From assembly GCA_025354965.1 (NCBI GenBank), contig JANXLW010000106.1, positions 1 through 5,109 of the forward strand: 5,109 nt of DNA, given 5' to 3'. The position numbers and the translations under genes are program-made. A model generated the notes under the pieces. The model saw only the letters and a program-made list of their open reading frames with translations, searched no databases and was not told the DNA's origin. Below are positions 1 to 5,109 of this stretch, in pieces. The first letter of the stretch is position 1. The number at the start of each line of letters is the position of its first letter. The stretch comes from Betaproteobacteria bacterium (GTDB lineage: Bacteria > Pseudomonadota > Gammaproteobacteria > Burkholderiales > Burkholderiaceae_C).

Positions 1-1959
1 CCGGCCGCTTTGCAGGACCTGAACCGCGATACAGCAGATTGGTCTGGCGTATTTCGGCAGGCCAGCTGGGAAGAAGCGTTGGAATTGAGCGCCGGCAAGC
101 TCAAGGGCCTGCGCGATAGCCACGGCAAGAAATCGCTGGCCGGCTTTGGCTCGGCCAAGGGCAGCAACGAAGAGGCCTATCTGTTCCAGAAACTGGTGCG
201 CACCGGCTTTGGCTCCAACAACGTGGACCATTGCACGCGCCTGTGCCACGCCTCCAGCGTGGCGGCACTGCTGGAAGGTGTGGGCTCGGGTGCAGTGAGC
301 AACCAGGTCAACGACGTGGCCAACGCCGACCTGATTTTTGTCATCGGCTCCAATCCCACCAGCAACCATCCGGTGGCCGCCACCTGGATGAAAAATGCAG
401 TCAAAAAGGGCGCCAGAATTGTGCTGGCGGACCCGCGCATCACCGACATCGGTAAACACGCATGGCGCACCCTGCAGTTCAAGGCCGACACCGATGTGGC
501 CATGCTCAATGCCTTGATCCACACCGTGATCGACGAGGGCCTGACCGATCAGGCGTTCATCCTTAAGCGCGCCAACAACTTTGAGGCCTTGCGAGAAAAC
601 GTCAAAGCTTACAGCCCCGAAGCAATGGCACCGATCTGCGGCATTGCGGCACAGACCCTGCGTGAAGTGGCGCGCGCCTTTGCCCAGGCCAAAGCGGCGA
701 TGATTCTGTGGGGCATGGGCATTAGCCAGCATGTGCACGGCACCGACAACGCGCGTTGCCTGATTGCATTGGCCACGGTGACCGGTCAGATTGGCAAACC
801 CGGCTCCGGCCTGCATCCGCTGCGTGGCCAGAACAACGTGCAAGGCGCCAGCGACGCCGGTTTGATTCCCATGATGTTTCCCAACTACCAGCGTGTCACC
901 GACAAAGGCGCACACGACTGGTTTGAAAATTTCTGGGGCATGAAGCTCGACGACCAGCCCGGCTACACGGTGGTGGAAATCATGCACAAGGCGCTGGCGC
1001 CACAGACCGATCCGCACAAGGTGCGCGGCATGTACATCATGGGCGAGAACCCGGCCATGAGCGACCCCGACCTGAACCATGCGCGCCACGCACTGGCCAG
1101 TCTGGAACACCTGGTCGTGCAGGACATTTTCATGACCGAAACCGCCTGGCTGGCTGACGTGGTGCTGCCGGCAACGGCCTGGCCGGAAAAAACCGGCACC
1201 GTCAGCAACACCGACCGCATGGTGCAACTTGGCAAGCAGGCCGTCGAGCCACCGGGCCAGGCCAAACCCGATCTGTGGATCATCCAGCAGATCGCACAAC
1301 GCATGGGTTTGAACTGGCACTATTCAGGTGAACACAACGGCGTCGCAGAAGTATTCGAGGAGATGCGTCAGGCCATGCACACCGCCATCTCGGGCATTAC
1401 CTGGGAGCGTTTGCAACGCGAATCCAGCGTCACCTACCCCTGCCTGAGCGCCGATGATCCGGGCTCGCCGACGGTCTTTATTGACCACTTTGACACCGCC
1501 GATGGCCGCGTGCACCTGGTGCCGGCCGACATCATTCCGGCCAACGAACGACCGGATGCGCAATTTCCTTTTGTGCTCATCACCGGGCGCCAGCTTGAGC
1601 ACTGGCACACCGGCAGCATGACGCGCCGCTCCAGCGTGCTGGATGCCATTGAACCGATGGCCACGGCGTCGTTGTGTGGTGACGATCTGATCGCCTTGGG
1701 GTTGGTGCCTGGGGATGTGATCACAGTTCAATCGCGCCGGGGTGAGGTGGCCATTCACGTGCGCCGGGACGACGGCACACCCCAAGGCGCGGTCTTTGTC
1801 CCCTTTGCGTATTACGAGGCGGCTGCCAACCTGATGACCAATGCCGCGCTGGATCCGTTTGGCAAAATTCCAGAATTCAAATACTGTGCGGTAGCCATTC
1901 GTCGTGGCGGTGTGGCAGCAGTGGCGCCTGGCTACGGAACAGACGCCATGGCGCTGTGA
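1..1959 (+). CDS. fdhF: Formate dehydrogenase, catalytic alpha subunit (FdsA/FdhF type), 5'-truncated
   Basis: This is the molybdopterin subunit that oxidises formate to CO2; in FdsABG-type enzymes the electrons pass through Fe-S clusters to NAD+ in the cytoplasm. The frame is open from base 1 (Pro-Ala-Ala, then Leu), so the TTG at 10 is an internal codon and the gene enters from outside. The window holds 652 codons. Family members have roughly 950 residues, so the N-terminal ferredoxin-like and 4Fe-4S domains are missing. Numbering from that TTG codon, VDHCTRLCH carries the expected Mo-ligand Cys79 (244-246) followed by His80, the Cys/Sec-His pair of formate dehydrogenases. Arg272 (823-825) in HPLRGQNNVQG matches the active-site arginine. 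GSNPTSNHP and ADPR fit the pterin-binding core. The C-terminal dinucleotide-binding domain spans about 519-635 and includes GRQLEHWHTGSMTRR. Cysteine, not selenocysteine, is used. All key residues in view are intact. The family call is secure; fdsA is the alternative symbol. Confidence 0.95.
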   Translation, partial: PAALQDLNRDTADWSGVFRQASWEEALELSAGKLKGLRDSHGKKSLAGFGSAKGSNEEAYLFQKLVRTGFGSNNVDHCTRLCHASSVAALLEGVGSGAVSNQVNDVANADLIFVIGSNPTSNHPVAATWMKNAVKKGARIVLADPRITDIGKHAWRTLQFKADTDVAMLNALIHTVIDEGLTDQAFILKRANNFEALRENVKAYSPEAMAPICGIAAQTLREVARAFAQAKAAMILWGMGISQHVHGTDNARCLIALATVTGQIGKPGSGLHPLRGQNNVQGASDAGLIPMMFPNYQRVTDKGAHDWFENFWGMKLDDQPGYTVVEIMHKALAPQTDPHKVRGMYIMGENPAMSDPDLNHARHALASLEHLVVQDIFMTETAWLADVVLPATAWPEKTGTVSNTDRMVQLGKQAVEPPGQAKPDLWIIQQIAQRMGLNWHYSGEHNGVAEVFEEMRQAMHTAISGITWERLQRESSVTYPCLSADDPGSPTVFIDHFDTADGRVHLVPADIIPANERPDAQFPFVLITGRQLEHWHTGSMTRRSSVLDAIEPMATASLCGDDLIALGLVPGDVITVQSRRGEVAIHVRRDDGTPQGAVFVPFAYYEAAANLMTNAALDPFGKIPEFKYCAVAIRRGGVAAVAPGYGTDAMAL

Positions 1960-1984
1960 GCTTGCCACCCGCGCCACTTTGCTT
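1960..1984. other. Convergent intergenic gap without a visible terminator
   Basis: The stop of the formate dehydrogenase gene (1957-1959) and the stop of the opposing exported-protein gene (1985-1987) are separated by 25 bases. I found no stable hairpin followed by a T-run on either strand here or just beyond. Transcripts from both sides may therefore run into the opposing gene, or end by a Rho-dependent route. Confidence 0.6.
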
Positions 1985-4198
1985 TCACTGGGTCTGACCG
2001 GCCTTTGGTTTGCGATTTTCTTCTTCGCGTTTGACCGCCTCTCTGGCATTTTCCGCGTCAGGCGACTTATTGACAGCAGGCGACGGCCTTGGGCCATGGG
2101 GCTCGGCCTTGGTTGTCGGTTGCGCTTGCGGCGCTGCGCTTGGTGACGGCGGCATTGACGGTGGCAACGGCTTGGGCGCAGCAACCGGGGCGCGAGGTTC
2201 AGCCTGCTTTGTGGCAGCGGCAGGTTCAGCTTTTGGTGCTGACTGGACTGGTGCTGCCGACACTGGCGCCGCAGTCTTTGGCTCGGGTGCACGTTGCGGC
2301 TGTTGCTGTTGCTGTTGCTGTTGCTGCGATGGTGGCGGTCTGGGTGCCGCAACAGTCGGAGTTGGTTCAGTTTGCCTGATGACGCGAGCAGACTCGGGCC
2401 GGGAACCTTGGGCGGATGACGTACCCGATATTGTTGGGGCAACTTGCGGCGCAACAACCTTGGGCTCAGGCGCACGTTGCAGTGGCGCCGGCGCGGGCAT
2501 AGGCACAGGGGCCGTGGCGGGTACACGCTGCTGGTCATTGCCACGGTGCTCTGCCCTGCCGCGTGTCTCGACGCTAGGGGCGACCGGTGCCAGCGGCGGT
2601 GCCTGAAGCGCAGCGCCTTGGGGTTGCGGCACTGTTGGCGTGGCGCCAAGTACTTTGACAATCGGCGCCGGCATGGCCGCTGCCGGTTTCAGTTCTTTGC
2701 GGGCTGCTTCATCGAGTGGTCGGCCGGGACTCAGCGACAGTTGTCTCTGTTGCGCTGCAAACCCGACATGGGCCGCTGGCGGTGCCGTAACGGCAACCAC
2801 GGGTCGCTCAAAAACACGGCTAGGCGGGCGCTCGCGCCGGTCACCGCCGCCGCGCACGCTTTGTTCGGTTGGCGCCACACGTGGTGCAACCGCCAGCGGT
2901 GCGCCGGCAAGTTGTTCACGTGACACGTTTACCCTGGCACCGGACACCGGTTGCGACTGCACAAACGTGTTTCTCGGCACCGCAACAACCGCACCCGGAA
3001 TTTGCCGATTGGCGTACACAACATTGGTCACGTTGGTCACATTGGTCACGTTCGTAGTGTTGTAGGTGTTGTAAGTATTGTTGATGACGGTGTTGTTGAC
3101 GACCGTGTTGCTGCGGTTGACGTTCTCAAAGTAGCCGCGACTGACCGAATAGGCTGGCCGATAGACCTCGCGCGGCGCCAGCGGGAACCAGGCGACACCG
3201 CCCACGTTGCCACTGGAAATCGTCAGTCGGAAATTGTCGCCACCGACAAACACCACCAGTGCCGGCGCGTAGTAGGCCGCGCTGCGCATGGGACCGGGTA
3301 CCCAGCACCAGGTGTGACCCAGATTCGCCCAGCGGCCGTAATGGGACACGGCAAAGCCCCAGGGTGCGTCGTCCACCCAGGTCCAACCCCAGGGGTCAAT
3401 CCAGGTCCAATGTCCGTCACGGTAGGGGGCCCAGTCGGCTGCCACGCGATTCGGAATCCAGACGTTGCCGTAGGTCTGGTCAAACTGCCAGCTGCCGTTC
3501 GCATCAAGGTCCTGGTAACCCACCACGTCACGTGACACATAGCGTGCCGTAATCGAGTTGTCGAAAGCGCGGTCGCGCTCGAGCGCCCAGTGATCGAATT
3601 CATCCTGGCGCGGCGCGTCCAGAAACTCATAGTCGCGCAAATCCCCGCCCCGGAAACGATACCTTTGCTGCGCATCCACCAGATAGCCGGCGCCTTCTCC
3701 CATGACTTCGCCCTGGCCTTTGCGCACGATGACGTCGGTCACGTTGCCGTCGGGCTCCACCGCAATCCGGTAGTCACCGCTCTGGCGCAGCGTAACGGCG
3801 AGGTTCGGCGTATCGACTTCGAATACCGCGTTGGGGGCCAGGCGTCGCACACGAACATTCATGACACCCTGCGTCAACTGCAGTTGGGTGATGCGGTCGT
3901 CGAGATTGAGAACCGAGACACTGGTATTGGCATTCAGGCGAATCATGGCGCCGCCGTCCTGGATTTCGGCCCGTGCGCCAACGTCCACCCAAAGGCGGTC
4001 GCCGTTGGTCAGCGGCCGGTTGACCGTGGCCTGGACCCAGTCGTTCTCGCCGGCCGGCGAGAAACTGACGGCGCCAGAGGTGTAGCCCAATCGCGCCACG
4101 CGCGACGGTGGGTCTGCGCTGGCCGGGCCGCTGACGGCCAACACAACAACGCCGAATAGGAGAGCAAAAACCCGAACACGGAAAGATTGCATTTGCAT
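1985..4198 (-). CDS. Exported FecR-like/DUF6600-type protein with a long Pro/Ala/Gln-rich tail
   Basis: The function is unknown. The protein has 737 residues. Residues 1-28 form a signal peptide: a basic start, a hydrophobic core at about 10-22, and a likely cut after ASA28, so it should be periplasmic or outer-envelope. Residues about 35-185 resemble a FecR-type beta domain (SGAVSFSPAG, NGDRLWVDVGARAEI, LTQGVMNVRVRRL). Residues about 190-345 are DUF6600-like: 12 tryptophans lie between W237 and W299 (HWTWIDPWGWTWVDDAPWGF, then HYGRW). An Asn/Thr/Val stretch (about 363-393) ends in four TNV units. From about 434 the chain is Pro/Ala-rich and probably disordered, with nine Gln at 625-633 and a charged end. 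The only cysteine is C298. ATG at 4198 is preferred over ATG at 4192 because AGGGG lies 7 bases upstream of it. No FecI-type sigma factor or TonB receptor gene lies beside it in view, so a true FecR signalling role is not supported. It follows apbC on the same strand after 123 bases. Family names are from memory of sequence patterns. Confidence 0.88.
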   Translation of the reverse strand: MQMQSFRVRVFALLFGVVVLAVSGPASADPPSRVARLGYTSGAVSFSPAGENDWVQATVNRPLTNGDRLWVDVGARAEIQDGGAMIRLNANTSVSVLNLDDRITQLQLTQGVMNVRVRRLAPNAVFEVDTPNLAVTLRQSGDYRIAVEPDGNVTDVIVRKGQGEVMGEGAGYLVDAQQRYRFRGGDLRDYEFLDAPRQDEFDHWALERDRAFDNSITARYVSRDVVGYQDLDANGSWQFDQTYGNVWIPNRVAADWAPYRDGHWTWIDPWGWTWVDDAPWGFAVSHYGRWANLGHTWCWVPGPMRSAAYYAPALVVFVGGDNFRLTISSGNVGGVAWFPLAPREVYRPAYSVSRGYFENVNRSNTVVNNTVINNTYNTYNTTNVTNVTNVTNVVYANRQIPGAVVAVPRNTFVQSQPVSGARVNVSREQLAGAPLAVAPRVAPTEQSVRGGGDRRERPPSRVFERPVVAVTAPPAAHVGFAAQQRQLSLSPGRPLDEAARKELKPAAAMPAPIVKVLGATPTVPQPQGAALQAPPLAPVAPSVETRGRAEHRGNDQQRVPATAPVPMPAPAPLQRAPEPKVVAPQVAPTISGTSSAQGSRPESARVIRQTEPTPTVAAPRPPPSQQQQQQQQQPQRAPEPKTAAPVSAAPVQSAPKAEPAAATKQAEPRAPVAAPKPLPPSMPPSPSAAPQAQPTTKAEPHGPRPSPAVNKSPDAENAREAVKREEENRKPKAGQTQ
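2276..2479 (-). repeat. Duplicated QRAPEPK motif in the Pro/Ala-rich tail
   Basis: The heptapeptide QRAPEPK occurs at residues 574-580 (bases 2459-2479) and again at 635-641 (bases 2276-2296), each followed by an Ala/Val/Pro stretch (VVAP, TAAP). The two DNA copies differ only at third codon positions. This points either to an old internal duplication of the tail or to selection for the same peptide; the sequence alone does not decide. Confidence 0.6.
2300..2326 (-). repeat. CAG/CAA repeat encoding nine consecutive glutamines
   Basis: On the coding (minus) strand the codons alternate strictly: CAG CAA repeated four times, then a final CAG, encoding Q625-Q633. At DNA level this is a 6-base tandem repeat of 4.5 units. 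Loss or gain of whole units would keep the frame and change only the length of the glutamine run. It sits in the Pro-rich tail, between PRPPPS and PQRAPEPK. Confidence 0.9.
3020..3055 (-). repeat. Four tandem Thr-Asn-Val units (9-base repeat)
   Basis: Residues 382-393 are TNV repeated four times. The first unit on the coding strand begins ACG and the other three ACC, with small changes in the Asn codon (AAC or AAT). The stretch follows an Asn/Thr-rich segment (VVNNTVINNTYNTYNT) and marks the join between the folded N-terminal half and the Pro/Ala-rich tail. From memory, similar Asn/Thr/Val stretches occur at this place in other DUF6600-type proteins. Confidence 0.85.
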
Positions 4199-4205
4199 GA
4201 CGATT

Positions 4206-4210
4206 CCCCT
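4206..4210 (-). promoter_or_regulatory. Ribosome binding site of the FecR/DUF6600-type gene
   Basis: On the minus strand this reads AGGGG, a near-consensus Shine-Dalgarno sequence, with 7 bases to the ATG at 4198. The second in-frame ATG (4192) would be 13 bases away, which is too far, so the site decides in favour of the first ATG. Confidence 0.75.
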
Positions 4211-4234
4211 GATAAAAGTGCGCTATCTGAACCG

Positions 4235-4250
4235 GTAGCCCTACAGCTAC
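4235..4250. repeat. Small inverted repeat in the apbC-DUF6600 spacer
   Basis: Five-base arms GTAGC and GCTAC flank a 6-base loop (CCTACA). On the minus-strand transcript this would be a short hairpin in the leader of the exported-protein gene, 25 bases upstream of its AGGGG site. Such short arms arise often by chance, so functional weight is low. Confidence 0.25.
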
Positions 4251-4261
4251 AACGCGGCACA

Positions 4262-4276
4262 GTGTCGATTCGACAC
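4262..4276. promoter_or_regulatory. Perfect 15-bp interrupted palindrome between apbC and the DUF6600-type gene
   Basis: The sequence GTGTCGATTCGACAC has two perfectly complementary 7-base arms around one central T. It lies about 71 bases upstream of the start of the exported-protein gene and about 53 bases past the apbC stop. No T-run follows on either strand, so it does not look like an intrinsic terminator. As RNA it could form a 5-bp stem with a 5-base loop. The size and symmetry would suit a dimeric repressor or activator, but no regulator can be named and only one copy was seen. Regulatory function is inference. Confidence 0.35.
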
Positions 4277-4321
4277 CATCAATTACGTTCTGTTGCAATG
4301 ACGGTGCGCCGCCAGCGCCGA

Positions 4322-5109
4322 TCAGGTGTCTTTGGAAATCTTGATGGACGGAAACTTGGACGAAAAATCCTTGTTTTTGGCCGCGATCGACACCGCCACC
4401 TTGCGTGCCACCGTCTTGTAAATACCCGCCACTTCGCTGTCGGGATCAGACACCACGGTCGGTTTACCATCGTCCGCCTGCAAGCGGATCTGCATGGCGA
4501 GCGGCAAGGCGCCCAGATAGTCCATGCCGTACTCCAGGGCCATCTTCTTGCCGCCGTCAGCGCCAAAAATGTGCTCCACGTGGCCGCACTGGCTGCACAC
4601 GTGCACCGCCATGTTTTCCACAATCCCCAAAATCGGCACGCCCACTTTCTCGAACATCTTGATGCCTTTTTTGGCGTCCAGCAGCGCGATGTCCTGTGGC
4701 GTGGTCACTACCACGGCGCCAGTCATGGGCACGCGCTGGGACAGGGTCAATTGAATGTCCCCGGTACCGGGCGGCATGTCCACGATCAGATAGTCCAGAT
4801 CGCGCCAATTGGTCTGACGCAACAACTGCTCCAGCGCCTGGGTGGCCATCGGGCCGCGCCAGATCATGGCTTCGTCCTGTGCCACCAGAAAACCAATCGA
4901 CATGACCTGCACGCCGTAGTTCTCCAGCGGGTCCATGGTCTTGCCGTCGCTGCTGTCGGGCCGGCCCTCAATGCCCATCATCATGGGCACGCTGGGGCCG
5001 TAAATGTCGGCGTCCAGCAGGCCCACGCTCGCGCCCTCGGCGGCCAGCGCCAACGCGAGGTTGACAGCGGTGGTGCTCTTGCCAACGCCGCCCTTGCCAG
5101 AGGCCACGG
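4322..5109 (-). CDS. apbC: Iron-sulfur cluster carrier protein ApbC (Mrp/NBP35 P-loop ATPase), 5'-truncated
   Basis: This cytoplasmic ATPase binds a 4Fe-4S cluster, usually at a dimer interface, and delivers it to apo-proteins. About 262 codons are visible. The GTG at 5105-5107 is an internal Val just before the Walker A motif, not a start; family members have about 360 residues, so the N-terminal MIP18/DUF59-type domain (about 100 residues) lies outside. Counting that Val as residue 1, the deviant Walker A motif is SGKGGVGKST at 3-12, the following switch region is DADIYGPSVP at 32-41, and the Walker B-like motif is DMPPGTGD at 110-117. The cluster-binding pair is CSQC, with C171 (4595-4597) and C174 (4586-4588). 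The C-terminus ends in KISKDT followed by TGA. Every signature residue expected in this part is present. MinD/ParA ATPases share the P-loop, but the CxxC and DIYGPS motifs point to ApbC/Mrp. The next gene on this strand begins 123 bases downstream, so co-transcription is possible. Confidence 0.96.
   Translation of the reverse strand, partial: VASGKGGVGKSTTAVNLALALAAEGASVGLLDADIYGPSVPMMMGIEGRPDSSDGKTMDPLENYGVQVMSIGFLVAQDEAMIWRGPMATQALEQLLRQTNWRDLDYLIVDMPPGTGDIQLTLSQRVPMTGAVVVTTPQDIALLDAKKGIKMFEKVGVPILGIVENMAVHVCSQCGHVEHIFGADGGKKMALEYGMDYLGALPLAMQIRLQADDGKPTVVSDPDSEVAGIYKTVARKVAVSIAAKNKDFSSKFPSIKISKDT

Noticed and set aside
10..12. TTG as the start codon of the formate dehydrogenase gene
   Set aside because: The frame is open to base 1, and the protein from here would lack the Fe-S domains the family carries. 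The codon is an internal Leu.
1944..1953. 10-bp palindrome CGCCATGGCG near the formate dehydrogenase stop codon
   Set aside because: It is coding sequence (the Asp-Ala-Met-Ala end of the protein), too short for a stable hairpin with a loop, and not followed by a T-run, so it is not called a terminator.
1904..2146. Small plus-strand open frame with a hydrophobic, membrane-like stretch after the formate dehydrogenase gene
   Set aside because: The hydrophobic stretch is the antisense of Lys/Glu-rich codons at the C-terminus of the exported protein. There is no good ribosome binding site, and it starts inside the formate dehydrogenase gene.
2010..2606. Plus-strand open frame of 198 codons with a run of nine cysteines
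   Set aside because: It is antisense to the Pro/Ala-rich tail. The cysteine run is the complement of the glutamine repeat read in another frame, and the Gly/Ala richness mirrors the Pro/Ala codons. High GC makes such open shadows common.
1324..2661. Open frame of 445 codons on the minus strand crossing the ends of both large genes
   Set aside because: It overlaps the formate dehydrogenase gene antisense and the exported-protein gene out of frame. Its product is an Arg/Gln/Ser-rich composition with an Asn-Ser run that is simply the CAG/CAA repeat read in another frame. It has no recognisable domain.
4199..4321. Possible sigma-70 promoter for the exported-protein gene in the spacer
   Set aside because: Candidates on the minus strand, such as TTGCAA paired with TCGAAT over a 19-base spacer, match the consensus only partly and have poor spacing. 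No convincing -35/-10 pair was found, so none is annotated.
5105..5107. GTG as a start codon for apbC
   Set aside because: It falls directly before the Walker A motif, where family members have an internal Val preceded by about 100 residues. The frame is open to the window edge, so the gene is treated as truncated.

Overview
The window looks like ordinary chromosomal DNA from a high-GC betaproteobacterium, most likely of the order Burkholderiales (Comamonadaceae such as Rhodoferax or Polaromonas would fit). This rests on remembered resemblance of the formate dehydrogenase and the Fe-S carrier to proteins of that group, on GC-rich codon use, and on the DUF6600-type secreted protein. No database search was possible.

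Layout: (1) 1-1959, plus strand: the C-terminal two thirds of the catalytic alpha subunit of a molybdenum formate dehydrogenase (FdsA/FdhF type), cut by the left edge. (2) 1960-1984: a 25-base gap between convergent genes, with no recognisable terminator. (3) 1985-4198, minus strand: a complete 737-residue exported protein. It has a signal peptide, a FecR-like domain, a tryptophan-rich DUF6600-type domain, an Asn/Thr/Val repeat, and a long Pro/Ala/Gln-rich tail with nine consecutive glutamines. (4) 4199-4321: a 123-base spacer with a good ribosome binding site and a perfect 15-bp interrupted palindrome. (5) 4322-5109, minus strand: the ATPase domain of the Fe-S cluster carrier ApbC (Mrp family), cut by the right edge just before its Walker A motif.

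How they work together: formate dehydrogenase needs several Fe-S clusters and a molybdopterin cofactor, and ApbC is a general Fe-S carrier. Their proximity could be meaningful, but they are on opposite strands with an unrelated gene between them, so chance is the simpler reading. apbC and the DUF6600-type gene run in the same direction and could share a transcript, or the latter may have its own promoter in the spacer. I see no mobile element, RNA gene, CRISPR array or defence system, and no clear sign of a new biological system. The least understood item is the exported FecR/DUF6600 protein.
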